A stretch of DNA of 64,000 nt from Alphaproteobacteria bacterium. Its GTDB lineage: Bacteria; Pseudomonadota; Alphaproteobacteria; Micropepsales; Micropepsaceae. The stretch lies in NCBI GenBank assembly GCA_016124635.1, contig WGNJ01000013.1, positions 186,001 through 250,000 of the forward strand, written 5' to 3'. The translations under genes were made by a program, and so were the position numbers. The notes under the pieces were generated by a model. It did no database searches and was not told the origin of the DNA. It was given only the letters and a program-made list of their open reading frames with translations. How positions within the stretch are numbered: the first letter of the stretch is position 1; every line of letters begins with the position of its first letter. Of the stretch, positions 1 through 9,253 are shown in pieces.

Positions 1-583
1 TTTCGCGCGGCGCCTCACTTCCACCCACGCCCCGATGCAAAATCGTGGCCGTGGCTTCGAATGCGTCGGCGGAAGAACGACTTGAGGACCCTGAGAGCGC
101 GGCGTCCAAGCGGGCATCGAATGGTTAGCCCGTCCTGATCGCAGATTGATCCTCGTACTTGCCCTCCCTGATCGACCTGCTCGCGTTTACCGAACGACCA
201 ACCTCATTCGCTCGGTCCACGAATCTCTCTTTTCTGTAATGAGCGTACGCTCGTGTTTCATTTCGCTCCACAAGATTCGCATTGAGTCGATTGGACTCGG
301 AAGGCGCGTGCATGCAGTGCAGCGCAATTCCTGCGCGCGCATTGATCGCGCTGATCATCGTCGCCGATGCGGACATCACGACTGTTCGCTGCGGGTCCGA
401 TGGTTGATGTGAGATCGTCCGTGCGCGGACAACAGCGGATGATGCTTGCGAAAGCGCAAGTCGAACGGCGTCGAAAGTTAACCAGCGCGCGAGAAAGTTG
501 CAGAGATCGTTCTCTTCGCCACGCGTCATGGCCGCGCGCGACGAGCGATCACTTTACGTGTCAGAGCCGCAAGGAAGCTGTGA
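1..583. other. Left edge, no supported gene
   Basis: I see no convincing complete gene here. On the + strand one frame is open from base 3 to a TAG at 126-128 and could be the last about 41 codons of a gene that begins outside the window. It has no recognisable motif, so I do not call it. The rest has stop codons in most frames and no family signal, and no clear terminator or promoter stands out. It probably includes the downstream region of the leftward CPBP gene. Confidence 0.5.
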
Positions 584-1297
584 TCAGCGTTTCGATGAGC
601 GCGCCGGCATGGTCGACCTGTCCATCGCGACCGCGGCATTGATCAGCGTATGGGCGACGATCGCTGGCACGAGAGAACCTGATCCCAGCGTACCGAAACC
701 TAGGACGACACCGATCGCGATGTTGCGCAGCACACCGAAGCCGCCCTGGTAGAGGTGGACCATGCCGAAAAGCACGGCTTGAGACAGCGCCGCAGAGACC
801 GGATCCCCGGTCAGGGTGGTGAACGACCACTGGAGGGCGCCACGGAAGACGATTTCCTCGCCGATGCCCGATGCAGGCGACAGGACGAGCAATAAGATAA
901 GTGTCTCGGACGCCGTCGCGGGCACCATGTTTACGCTAACGCGCCTGGGTCCGACCGCCGTCAGCGTTCTGACAAGCCGGAACGTGAGGTTGATCGCATA
1001 GCAGGCCGCCGCGAGGAGAATGCTGAGCGATGCAAGCTGCTCGGCCGGTGTGCTCCACCGCATGCCGATTGCGGCAAGAACGCCTGCAAAATCGCTCCGC
1101 CCTTCCCAAAGGTGCGCGGACCACACGATGCCGAGCGCCGCGGCGGCCGAAGCCAGGTCGCGCCAGCTGATCAGGAGGTAGCTCGCATTCCGCGGCCCCA
1201 TACCGAGCCGCAGCAGCGGCGCCCGCAACCGATGCGCGCTTGCCCACGTAACGCCCCAGACGACGGCGATCACGGTCGCGAGGCCGAGCGAATTCAC
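584..1297 (-). CDS. CPBP family intramembrane metalloprotease
   Basis: About 237 residues. The CPBP (Abi/CAAX protease-like) signature is clear in the C-terminal half: EEIVFRG with the paired glutamates, then FGMVHLYQGG supplying a His, then HTLINA near the end. Several hydrophobic segments fit a polytopic inner-membrane protein. Such proteins cleave prenylated or other membrane substrates in some organisms; the substrate here is unknown. I chose the GTG at 1297, which follows the TPR gene stop by 14 bases; the open frame continues upstream but only inside the TPR gene. The two genes are probably co-transcribed. The C-terminus is short and basic. Family confidence is high, function low. Confidence 0.85.
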   Translation of the reverse strand: MNSLGLATVIAVVWGVTWASAHRLRAPLLRLGMGPRNASYLLISWRDLASAAAALGIVWSAHLWEGRSDFAGVLAAIGMRWSTPAEQLASLSILLAAACYAINLTFRLVRTLTAVGPRRVSVNMVPATASETLILLLVLSPASGIGEEIVFRGALQWSFTTLTGDPVSAALSQAVLFGMVHLYQGGFGVLRNIAIGVVLGFGTLGSGSLVPAIVAHTLINAAVAMDRSTMPARSSKR

Positions 1298-1311
1298 TTG
1301 GTCGGAAAGGG

Positions 1312-2463
1312 TCAGGGCCCCAGCCCGATCTTGGACATCTCGGTCGCAATATCTGGCCGAACGGCAGTCGCGGCACGTAGATCGCCGCGTGCTCCGGCCT
1401 CGTCGCCGAGGGCTCGCTTGCACAAACCGCGGCCGTAAAGCGCCTCGGCCGAGTCCGGTGCAAGAGCGAGGGCTTGGTTGTAGTCGTCGAGCGCGAGTCC
1501 GGCGTTTTCTTGCCTAAGGCGAACAAACCCTCTGTTCTGCCACGCAGGCGCAAGACTCGGGTTCAATCGGAGCGCCTCGTTGCAGTCGTCGAGCGCCTCG
1601 TCGAGCTTGTTGTTCGTTGCGCGCGTCCAGCACCGCGCGCTCCGATACCATGCATTCTCTTTATCCTTGTCGATCGCCGTGTCGAGATCGGCTAACGCGT
1701 GCGGGATGTCCCCAGCTTGCCGATAGGCGAGGGCACGCTGGTAATAGCCGCTCGCCAAGTCGGGATCGAGCTCCACGGCCTTGCTCAGATCGGTGATCGC
1801 GTCGCCGGTCTCATTCTTCCGGCGATGCGCGAAGCCGCGATCGAAAAAGGCAATGGACATTTTGGGATCCGCCGCGATTGCCGCATCGTAGTCCGCAACG
1901 GCTTTGTCGGCTTGTCCGAGCGCGAGGTAGGCGTTGCCGCGATTGGTCAGGGCAGGCGCGTTGTGCGGATCGGAGGCAATGACCTGGTCGTAGTCCGCGA
2001 TCGCCGCTTTATAGTTTTGCAGGGCTTGATTGGCAGTTCCGCGATTGAAAAGGGCCTGTGCAAAGTCGGGCTTTAGTCGAAGCGCTTCATTGTAGTCCGC
2101 GATCGCCTTCATCTGATTGTTCGACGCCTGATACGCGACGCCACGGTTGTTGAACAGAAGTGCGTTAGACGGATCGAGCCGCAGCGCCTCGCCGTAGTCC
2201 GCCATAGCCTTGTCGAGCGCGCCGGACTCTTTGAGCGCCCGCGCTCGACTGTCGAGCGCCGCAACTCTTGCTTGGGCCGACAGGCCGGTCCCGGATAGAA
2301 GAGACGTGCATGCAGCAATTCGGCGGTCGACTGGGACCGAATCGGCGCACTCGTCCGCGATCGCTGGTGCGACTAGGAACCAAGACGCGCAAGCGACAGC
2401 AATGAGACGAGCAAGTCGCTGCCGACCGAATAGACCGATCCCGTTGTGAGCGGTGTTGACCAT
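1312..2463 (-). CDS. Exported TPR-repeat protein
   Basis: 383 residues. An N-terminal hydrophobic segment at about residues 17-36, ending in an AIADE-type signal peptidase site, indicates export. The rest is a tandem array of about nine TPR units, with repeated A-x-x-D-Y-x-x-A-x-x-L-x-P and N-R-G patterns such as DYNEALRLKPDFAQALFNRG. It is a periplasmic protein-protein interaction scaffold, with no catalytic domain. It starts with ATG at 2463 and ends 14 bases before the CPBP protease, so it may act with or be assembled near that membrane protease (inference from position only). No specific partner can be named. Confidence 0.85.
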   Translation of the reverse strand: MVNTAHNGIGLFGRQRLARLIAVACASWFLVAPAIADECADSVPVDRRIAACTSLLSGTGLSAQARVAALDSRARALKESGALDKAMADYGEALRLDPSNALLFNNRGVAYQASNNQMKAIADYNEALRLKPDFAQALFNRGTANQALQNYKAAIADYDQVIASDPHNAPALTNRGNAYLALGQADKAVADYDAAIAADPKMSIAFFDRGFAHRRKNETGDAITDLSKAVELDPDLASGYYQRALAYRQAGDIPHALADLDTAIDKDKENAWYRSARCWTRATNNKLDEALDDCNEALRLNPSLAPAWQNRGFVRLRQENAGLALDDYNQALALAPDSAEALYGRGLCKRALGDEAGARGDLRAATAVRPDIATEMSKIGLGP

Positions 2464-2750
2464 AGTTCCGCGAGTCGCGCCGACGCATACGCGAGCACAA
2501 GCCTATCGCGAACGCGTTAGAAACAGCAATTCAGCTCCGAACACGGACGATTTTCCCAGTTGACCGTAAGAATTGGACTTGACCTTGTTAAGCATCCGTC
2601 CCCAAGAAGCTCGGACGATCTGGCGGATTTGTAACACGCGACAGTTTCTATAAGTTGCGAGGGGCTGTTATCAGGGTCAGGCGTGACTGTTCGTCTTGAA
2701 CTTTTGCGTGAGCCACATCGGCGATCGGCGAGGGAACTTCGTTTCCTTGC

Positions 2751-3530
2751 GTGAGGAAAGGTCCATTGGTCGCTTTGTCAGACGTCAAAGATGTACAGAA
2801 CGTTGGGCGTGTTCCGGTCGGGTCCCTGACTCTGCAAATTAAGGTCTTGGCCCGCCTGCTTCAGACGCTGGCCGGCGCCGATGCCCGCGCCACGCTTTGG
2901 GGTGCGTTGAAGGACTTCGTGACCGACTACGGCTACGATCGTCTCACCGTCTTTCAAGGCGACGACAAGGAACTGCCCGCCGCCGAGGTCCTGTTTAGCG
3001 ATGCCAACAAGGAGTCGCTTGACCAATTTCAGCGCTCGGCCAAAGAGCATCCGCTCATAATTCAGGCGTTGCATTCGAAAGAACCGTTTACGCGCGCCGA
3101 CGTGCAGAATGCGGCGAGGGCGGGCGATCAATCGCTCATGGAGACGTCTCTCTATCCGGGACAAAACCTCATCGTTCCGGTTCCGGATTCGGACGTTGCC
3201 AAGGGAGTAGCCGTGATCGCCGGCGACAACCCCGACACCTCGACGATCGCCAAATCGCTTATCCAAGTCGCGACAGAGACAACGTTCGATCGCGCCCAAA
3301 ATCTACCCAACACAGACGGTACTGCGAGTCCGGCGCTTCTCAGTCCGCGCGAGGTGGCCATATTGGGGTGGGCTGCGGCCGGAAAGACCGATGCTGAAAT
3401 CGGCGGTCTCCTCAAGATCAGTGCTCGCACCGTGCGCTTTCACACTGACAACGCCAAGCGCAAGCTACGCGTCAGCACGCGCATTCAAGCGGTGACGGAA
3501 GCTCTCCGCCTCGGCCTCATCAAACTCTAA
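2751..3530 (+). CDS. LuxR-family regulator (solo)
   Basis: About 259 residues from the GTG at 2751. TTG codons at 2766 and 2775 are alternative starts: an AGGAAAGG stretch at 2754-2761 is a possible Shine-Dalgarno for them, so the true N-terminus may be 5-8 residues shorter. The C-terminus is a GerE/LuxR helix-turn-helix (LSPREVAILGWAAAGKTDAEI, then ARTVRFHTDNAKRKL) with the conserved Glu, Leu and Gly. The N-terminal half resembles an autoinducer-binding domain in layout (hydrophobic strands, then NLIVPVP) but lacks the usual Trp/Tyr/Asp ligand residues. No LuxI synthase is nearby. It is a transcription factor with an unknown signal. Its 3' end overlaps the convergent cyclodeaminase gene by four bases. 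Confidence 0.85.
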   Translation: MRKGPLVALSDVKDVQNVGRVPVGSLTLQIKVLARLLQTLAGADARATLWGALKDFVTDYGYDRLTVFQGDDKELPAAEVLFSDANKESLDQFQRSAKEHPLIIQALHSKEPFTRADVQNAARAGDQSLMETSLYPGQNLIVPVPDSDVAKGVAVIAGDNPDTSTIAKSLIQVATETTFDRAQNLPNTDGTASPALLSPREVAILGWAAAGKTDAEIGGLLKISARTVRFHTDNAKRKLRVSTRIQAVTEALRLGLIKL

Positions 3531-4510
3531 CCCCACTCAACGGCGTGTCCGATGTCGCGCCGAGTCGCTTCGGCGAGGACGAACTCGCACGACACGATGT
3601 CCTCGACCGCCATTCCGAGCGACTTGAACAGCGTGATGTCCTCAGCCGACTTTCGGCCGGGAACATTTCCCACGATCACATCGCCAATCGATCCGAGCAC
3701 GTGCGCGTCGTCGACCGCGCCCGCTCCCTTGGCGCGCAGGAACTCGCCGCATTGTCCGAGAACGCCCTCGCGATTGTCGGCGAACATGCGCGAGCGCTTG
3801 ATCGCCTCGATGTCGAGTTCCGCCTCGCGAGCGGTTCCCGAACCGACTGCGTTCACGTGCGTCCCCGGTTTCAGCCAGCGCCCGAACACGATCGGATCGA
3901 TCGCCGCCGTCAATGTGCAGATGACGTCGGCGCGCGCCGCGGCGTCTTCCGCGGTTGCCGTGACTTCGATCGGCAAAACCTTGCTCGTGTGCTGGCGCGC
4001 AAAAGCCGCGGCCTTTGCCGTGTCGCGTCCCCACAGCAATAAGCATTCGAACGCGCGCACGTGGCGCAATGCTTCAAGGTGCGTCTCGGCCTGCTCGCCG
4101 TAGCCGAAGAAGGCGAGCGTCTTCGCATCCGAGCGCGCCAGTACGTCTGTTGCGACCGCTGTCGCTGCCGCGGTCCTAATCGCAGTCACGGTCTGCGCAT
4201 CGATGATTGCCTCCGGTTTGCCGTCCTTTGTATCGAAAAGCATCACCATGCCTTGGTGAGACGGCAATCCTTTCGCAAAGTTCGACCGCATCACCGTGAG
4301 CACTTTGACGCCGAGCCGCTCGGGCTTCGCAACATAGCCCGGCATCAATCCCAGGAGCCCGCGTCTATCGGGCAGCCACAATGCGCTGCGCAGTGGCTGG
4401 ACCGTTTCATTGCGCGCGACCATCGCCATTGCTTCGCGCATCAATGCGATTGCACGCTCCATCGTAAGCAGCGCACGCACGTCCTGTGCGCCGACAATGC
4501 GCAATGTCAT
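3527..4510 (-). CDS. Ornithine cyclodeaminase / mu-crystallin family protein
   Basis: 327 residues, the usual family length. An N-terminal ALLTMERAIALMREAM segment is followed by an IDAQTVTAIRTAAATA substrate/cofactor region and a Rossmann motif FFGYGEQAETH (variant of GxGxQA). The C-terminal half carries HVNAVGSGTAREAELD, typical of the family. Members reduce imines or deaminate amino acids with NAD(P)H: ornithine to proline, alanine dehydrogenase, ketimine reductase. The actual substrate cannot be read from sequence. The gene lies 21 bases downstream of the XRE/S24 gene on the same strand and could be in an operon with it. Confidence 0.9.
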   Translation of the reverse strand: MTLRIVGAQDVRALLTMERAIALMREAMAMVARNETVQPLRSALWLPDRRGLLGLMPGYVAKPERLGVKVLTVMRSNFAKGLPSHQGMVMLFDTKDGKPEAIIDAQTVTAIRTAAATAVATDVLARSDAKTLAFFGYGEQAETHLEALRHVRAFECLLLWGRDTAKAAAFARQHTSKVLPIEVTATAEDAAARADVICTLTAAIDPIVFGRWLKPGTHVNAVGSGTAREAELDIEAIKRSRMFADNREGVLGQCGEFLRAKGAGAVDDAHVLGSIGDVIVGNVPGRKSAEDITLFKSLGMAVEDIVSCEFVLAEATRRDIGHAVEWG

Positions 4511-4531
4511 GATAGGCCACCTCTGATCTTG

Positions 4532-5224
4532 CTAGCCCAACGTTCGCCCGATCCAAATCACGCGTCCGGCGACATTGAGCCGGTCGGGATCGAGATCGTT
4601 GTATGTCTCATAGCGCGGATTATCCGACCGTAGCGCAACGCGCTTGGATCTCGGATGCATCGTCACGCGCCTGACGATCAGCGTGTCCTCGACGCCGATG
4701 ACGTAGACGCCTTCGCGCCGCAGACTCTTCTGAGCCATGTCCACGAGCACGCGGTCGCCATTGCACAAAGTTGGTTCCATGCTGTCGCCTGCGACTTGCA
4801 TGACCGCGAGCTTGGAGACGTGAGTGCGCGTGAGATCGCGTAGCCAATCGAGCGCGAATATCGCGTATGCAATCGGCTCCGCGTCATGCGCCAACGCGCC
4901 GCCTTTGCTGTTGGTGCGGATATCGAAGACTGGAATGCGCTCGTAATTGTCGGGCGGAATGGGAACGCGCGGCTTGTCGATTGCTTTTTTCGCGACGCGC
5001 GCCGCTTTGCCGGGCTCGCGCATGCGGCCTTCGCCGAGTTCGATCCACATCGCGTCTTGTCCGAGAGCGCGCGCGAACTTCGCTGTGTGCTTCGTTCCTT
5101 TCGCGCGTCCCGATTCCAATTCCATCACGGCCTGTTGTGAGACGCCGACGGACTTCGCGAGCACGACTTGCGTCATGCCGAGTGCTTCGCGCGCTCGCTT
5201 TATTCGTGTTCCAACGCCGCTCAT
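4532..5224 (-). CDS. XRE/S24-type (LexA/CI-like) transcriptional regulator
   Basis: 230 residues. An N-terminal XRE helix-turn-helix (RIKRAREALGMTQVVLAKSV, SQQAVMELESG) is followed by a linker and a C-terminal S24 LexA/UmuD-like domain with the Ser motif VAGDSMEPTL and GDRVLVD. Where self-cleaving relatives have VKRL with the catalytic Lys, this one reads IVRRV, so Lys is replaced by Arg and autoproteolysis is probably lost; I also see no obvious Ala-Gly cleavage site. The start is the ATG at 5224, preceded by GAGGAGA; an in-frame upstream ATG lacks a ribosome site. No phage genes are near, so this is likely a chromosomal regulator, divergent from the barrel at 5473. Confidence 0.88.
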   Translation of the reverse strand: MSGVGTRIKRAREALGMTQVVLAKSVGVSQQAVMELESGRAKGTKHTAKFARALGQDAMWIELGEGRMREPGKAARVAKKAIDKPRVPIPPDNYERIPVFDIRTNSKGGALAHDAEPIAYAIFALDWLRDLTRTHVSKLAVMQVAGDSMEPTLCNGDRVLVDMAQKSLRREGVYVIGVEDTLIVRRVTMHPRSKRVALRSDNPRYETYNDLDPDRLNVAGRVIWIGRTLG

Positions 5225-5472
5225 TGCGCGCGTCTCCTCGCGGGAGAAGATTGAGTCGAACGTGAAGTGTATCAAAGCGCGAAGCAGCGCGGGTTTCGTG
5301 CAACCGCCGGATGCATTTCGGCCGCGCCAGGCAAGGAAAACTGCGGCGTTTGGAGTACCACTTTAGGGGTAGGCAATTTCGCTTGTGGCAACCGCAATGC
5401 ACAATTAATAACCCCCGGAATCTGTCTGTTGCAGTCCCTCCCTCTCGTAAAAGCAAAACTGGGGTGTTTTTC
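5225..5472. promoter_or_regulatory. Divergent intergenic region between XRE/S24 regulator and outer-membrane barrel
   Basis: 248 bases between divergent genes, so both promoters must lie here. I cannot assign sigma-70 boxes with confidence. The regulator next door could bind here, but no operator-like inverted repeat is obvious. Confidence 0.4.
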
Positions 5473-6354
5473 ATGACCTTTAAATCCTGGGCCGCCGCGG
5501 GCGCGTCCTGCCTTGCGATCGCCGCGCTCGCCGCAGCGAGCGCCAATCCGGCCACAGCAGCGAAGAACAGCTACGCTGGTATGGTCACGCTCGGCTATTC
5601 GTACACCGACTTCGATTTGCAGAACGGCATCGGCAACTTCAACACCGATACGTTTATCGGTTCGGGTGCGGTCGTCTTCAATCTCGAGGGAGATTGGTTT
5701 GCGCAGGCGGACTTCTCGTTCGCTTCGCACAGCCCCGACGTGAACGGTCTTCCGGTGAGCCTGTCGCTCGACACATGGAACGCGGGCGGTACCGTGTTCT
5801 GGCGTGATCCGAGCGTCGGCATGCTCGGCGTCGACGCCGCGTATCAGTCGGCCGACATCGGAATCTCGGGCGACGGTTACCGCGTGGGTGCGCGCGGCGA
5901 ATGGTATCCGAACGATCGCTGGACGGTCTTCGGTGCGGTCGGCTGGGAGCAGCTCGACTTCAACCTCATCACCTTCGACGGCGTCTATGCGAACCTCGGC
6001 GTGAAGTACTACGTCAACGACAAGATCTCGCTGTCGCTGAACGCCAACTACTATGAGCTGAATCCGGGCAACCTTCCGATTCCGGCGTCGTTCGACACGC
6101 AGCAGTGGAGCGTCGGGGCCGAGGGTGAGTATCTCTTCAGCCGCGACACGCCGGTGTCGGTCTATGGTGGCGTGCGCTACGGTGAGTTCAACATCGACAA
6201 CACGCCTCCGGGCTTCCAGGACCCGAATCAGTGGACGGCCTATGTCGGCTTGAAGTTCCGCTTCGGCAACGACGGTGCGCCGCTGGTCGGCCAGGATCGC
6301 GAAGGCGCCGTGACGCCGACGACGACGGGCTTCGGCCAGCCGTTCCAGATGTAA
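5473..6354 (+). CDS. Outer-membrane beta-barrel protein (porin-like), paralogue 1
   Basis: 293 residues. A signal peptide (about residues 1-30, ending in ANPATAA) is followed by alternating aromatic and hydrophobic strands typical of an outer-membrane barrel, for example GMVTLGYSYTDFDL and YVGLKFRFG near the end. Domain architecture and several phrases are shared with the barrel at 18258 (GISGDGYRVGARGEW here, GISLDGYRLGARGEY there). I chose the ATG at 5473 because the signal peptide begins there; the frame is open further upstream without a signal sequence. A strong terminator follows at 6391. It is probably an abundant small porin or surface protein; transport specificity is unknown. Confidence 0.85.
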   Translation: MTFKSWAAAGASCLAIAALAAASANPATAAKNSYAGMVTLGYSYTDFDLQNGIGNFNTDTFIGSGAVVFNLEGDWFAQADFSFASHSPDVNGLPVSLSLDTWNAGGTVFWRDPSVGMLGVDAAYQSADIGISGDGYRVGARGEWYPNDRWTVFGAVGWEQLDFNLITFDGVYANLGVKYYVNDKISLSLNANYYELNPGNLPIPASFDTQQWSVGAEGEYLFSRDTPVSVYGGVRYGEFNIDNTPPGFQDPNQWTAYVGLKFRFGNDGAPLVGQDREGAVTPTTTGFGQPFQM

Positions 6355-6390
6355 TACGGTCTGGGGCGGCAACGCCCTGGCAGTTTTCGG

Positions 6391-6422
6391 GCGCGGGTGG
6401 GCAACCACCCGCGCTTTTCTTT
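6391..6422 (+). terminator. Rho-independent terminator after barrel 1
   Basis: Ten-base-pair perfect stem, GCGCGGGTGG (6391-6400) with CCACCCGCGC (6405-6414), loop GCAA, followed by TTTTCTTTT. It lies 36 bases after the barrel stop and before the prolyl oligopeptidase start. Confidence 0.9.
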
Positions 6423-6500
6423 TCCGGCTGCGGCCCACACGCATTGCCTTATGATGTTCTCGGAGAAGCGCCCGCGCCTACGGCGCTCCGAGGAACAATC

Positions 6501-8663
6501 ATGATGCAATCCCTGCTTCGCCGGCTCGCCTATGCTTCCGCGCTGGGCATCTTTTCATTCAACGTCCCGACGCTTGCGGCGCCGCTTCCTCCGATCCCCG
6601 ATACTCCAGCCCAATCCGTCGTCGACCGTTATCATGGCGTCCGCGTTGGCGACCCGTATCGCTGGCTGGAGAACGCCAGCGACCCGGCTGTATCGCTTTG
6701 GAGCGACGCGCAGAACAAGCGCACCCGCGCATATCTAGACGCGTTACCGATGCGGGCCGTCCTGAAGCAGCGGCTGACCGACCTCATCACCAAGACGTCG
6801 CCGGCATACTACGGCTTGCACGCGGCCGGTGGCCGGATCTTTGCCATGTACAATCAGCCGCCGAAGCAGCAACCGATGATCGCGGTGATGGGTGATGACG
6901 GCGATCCCTCCAAAGCACGCATTGTGCTCGACCCGAACAAGCTCAATCCCAAAGGTACGACTGCCGTCGATTGGTTCGTGCCGTCGCATGACGGCAAACT
7001 GATTGCGGTGTCTCTGTCCGAAGACGGCAGCGAAAACGGCTCGCTCAACATCTTCGATGTCGCGACGGGCAAGCGCGTCGGCGAGGTCATCGATCGCGTG
7101 CAGTATCCGACGGGCGGCGGCAGCGTGGCATGGGCGGCCGACGACAAGAGCTTCTATTACACGCGCTACCCGGGAAACGAGCGTCCCGAAGCCGATCGGC
7201 ATTTCTTCCAACAGGTGTACTTTCACACCATCGGCACGGACCCGAGCACCGACAAATACGTGCTCGGCAAGGATCTACCCAAAGTCGCGGAAATCGCGTT
7301 CTCGAACAACGACGATCCGACGACCGTTCTCGTGACGGTGCTGAACGGCGATGGCGGCGAGGTCGGCCACTATGTGATCAAGAGCGACGGCAGCGTCGCG
7401 CAGGTCACGCGCTTTGAGGACAAGGTCGTCTACGCCGTCATCGGGCCCGACAAGGCGCTCTATATGGTTTCGCGAAAGGACGCGCCGAACGGCAAGGTAC
7501 TGAAGCTGGCCCCGGGCGATACCTCGCTTGCGGACGCCAAAGTGATCGTGCCCGAAGCGAACGTCGCCATCGATATCGACGGCCGTCCGCTCGTCGCCAC
7601 ATCGAAGCGGCTGCTGGTGCGTTACATAGACGGCGGCCCATCGACCGTGCGTGTCTATGACCTCGAGGGCAAAGATGCCGGCAAGCTTGCGCTGCCAGCT
7701 GTCGCCGCGGTGTCAGGGCTCGAGCATGTCGGCGACGACGTCTTCTACCAAGTCGTCACCTATCTGTCGCCGCCGCAATTCTTCCGCTATCGCGATGCCA
7801 CCGAAAAGAGCGAGCCGACGAAGCTCAAGGTCACAAGTCCCGTCAACTTCGCCGACATGGAAGTCGTGCGCGAATTTGCGACCTCGAAGGACGGCACAAA
7901 GGTCCCGCTCAACATCATCCGCAAAAAGGGTACCGTCCTCGACGGCAACAGTCCCGTCTTGCTCTATGGCTACGGCGGCTACGGCGTAAGCGAAACGCCT
8001 TACTTTCTTGGCGCGACGCGTCGCATGCTATTTGACGGCGGGGCTATTTTCGTTATCGCCAATATCCGCGGCGGCGGCGAGTACGGCGAGAAGTGGCATC
8101 TCGAAGGCAATTTGACGAACAAGCAGAATGTCTTCGACGACTTTATTGCCGCCGCCGAATATCTCATTGCGAAGAAGTACACGAGCCCCCAGCGTCTCGC
8201 GATCATGGGCGGTTCGAATGGCGGCTTGCTGATGGGTGCTGCGCTGACGCAGCGTCCTGAACTGTTCCGGGCCGTGGTTTCGGCAGTCGGCATTTACGAC
8301 ATGCTGCGCGTCGAGCTCGATCCCAACGGCCTCTTCAACACGACCGAATTCGGCACCGTGAAGGACGAGGCACAGTTCAAAGCCCTCTACGCGTACTCGC
8401 CATACCATCATGTGACGGACGGCACGGCCTATCCTTCGATCCTCTTCATGACCGGAGCGAACGACGGGCGCGTCAACCCGATGCAATCGCGCAAGATGAC
8501 GGCGCGGTTGCAATCCGCAAATCCGAACGGCAATCCGATCTTCCTGCGCACGAGTGCCGAGTCGGGCCACGGAATCGGTTCCGCGCTTTCGGTGCGCATT
8601 GCCGAATACGCGGATTATCTCAGCTTCCTCTACGACCAGCTCGGGATGAAGTTGAAGAAATAG
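6501..8663 (+). CDS. Prolyl oligopeptidase family serine peptidase (S9A)
   Basis: 720 residues with an N-terminal signal peptide (FNVPTLAAP cleavage region), so probably periplasmic. An N-terminal seven-bladed propeller region is followed by the alpha/beta-hydrolase catalytic domain. The nucleophile Ser is in GGSNGGLLMG, the Asp in GANDGRVNP and the His in ESGHGIG, in the family order. YRWLEN near the start and GGYG/NIRGGGEYGEKWH before the catalytic Ser are also typical. It cleaves short peptides after proline. The ATG at 6501 follows GAGGAA; a second ATG at 6504 would also serve. It is separated from the upstream barrel by a terminator, so independently transcribed. Confidence 0.95.
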   Translation: MMQSLLRRLAYASALGIFSFNVPTLAAPLPPIPDTPAQSVVDRYHGVRVGDPYRWLENASDPAVSLWSDAQNKRTRAYLDALPMRAVLKQRLTDLITKTSPAYYGLHAAGGRIFAMYNQPPKQQPMIAVMGDDGDPSKARIVLDPNKLNPKGTTAVDWFVPSHDGKLIAVSLSEDGSENGSLNIFDVATGKRVGEVIDRVQYPTGGGSVAWAADDKSFYYTRYPGNERPEADRHFFQQVYFHTIGTDPSTDKYVLGKDLPKVAEIAFSNNDDPTTVLVTVLNGDGGEVGHYVIKSDGSVAQVTRFEDKVVYAVIGPDKALYMVSRKDAPNGKVLKLAPGDTSLADAKVIVPEANVAIDIDGRPLVATSKRLLVRYIDGGPSTVRVYDLEGKDAGKLALPAVAAVSGLEHVGDDVFYQVVTYLSPPQFFRYRDATEKSEPTKLKVTSPVNFADMEVVREFATSKDGTKVPLNIIRKKGTVLDGNSPVLLYGYGGYGVSETPYFLGATRRMLFDGGAIFVIANIRGGGEYGEKWHLEGNLTNKQNVFDDFIAAAEYLIAKKYTSPQRLAIMGGSNGGLLMGAALTQRPELFRAVVSAVGIYDMLRVELDPNGLFNTTEFGTVKDEAQFKALYAYSPYHHVTDGTAYPSILFMTGANDGRVNPMQSRKMTARLQSANPNGNPIFLRTSAESGHGIGSALSVRIAEYADYLSFLYDQLGMKLKK

Positions 8664-8880
8664 AAGCGTGACAAATGAGCGGTGACGCGAGGCCCATGGT
8701 TTCTTCGGCCTCGCGAGACGCGAGATCACTTGCGATGTTGCGCAGCCTGCGCGCGATTTTCTTGCCGATATCGGCCGATAATTCAAAATCGTTGCGCTGA
8801 ACCAACAAAAACTTTCAATTGTGTGGTTGCTGCGTTTACAAGTACCGAGGGTGATGCAATCACCAAATTTGAGGAAAGAC

Positions 8881-9108
8881 GTGAGCAAAATACGCACAGC
8901 TTCGTTGTTGGCGGCGTTTCTTGCCCTAGGCGCGTGCGATCAATCTCCTGTTCAGCCGCAGAGTGCGACGCATCCATCGGCGACTGAATCGGCGTCGCCG
9001 GCTGCAGACAGCGCAAACGACAAGGATTGCGCCACGAAGTACTTCTATAATTTCTCGGACCAGCGCGCCGGCGGAAAGATCGTGTGCTCGAGCGAGCAGC
9101 AGAGCTGA
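8881..9108 (+). CDS. Small putative lipoprotein
   Basis: 75 residues from the GTG at 8881, which has a good GAGGAAAG ribosome site directly upstream. Residues 1-18 form a lipoprotein signal with the lipobox L-G-A-C, so Cys19 would be acylated. The mature part is Ser/Ala/Pro-rich, then has a short tail with two more cysteines (KDCATKY and KIVCSSE), which could form a disulfide. No family recognised. It stands alone between the prolyl oligopeptidase and mscS-like genes. Confidence 0.65.
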   Translation: MSKIRTASLLAAFLALGACDQSPVQPQSATHPSATESASPAADSANDKDCATKYFYNFSDQRAGGKIVCSSEQQS

Positions 9109-9253
9109 TTCGTTTTAGCCTTCGACGCGTACCGGCAGATCTGGAACCGGGCTCGCCCAGCATCCGCGGTCGAATTTTCTCGATTGGCCGCTAGACTCCC
9201 CGTTTGTACCTATTGTCCTGCAAACGATCAGTGAGTGGGAGCCGCTTCTCAAC

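Noticed and set aside
125-529. Minus-strand 134-codon frame at the left edge
   Set aside because: No motif, poor codon pattern, no ribosome site; likely non-coding.
4532-5224. Possible prophage repressor
   Set aside because: No integrase, capsid, terminase or attachment sites nearby; it is more likely a chromosomal regulator.
5272-6444. Minus-strand frame opposite barrel 1
   Set aside because: Antisense of a signal-peptide barrel with its own terminator; no family signal.
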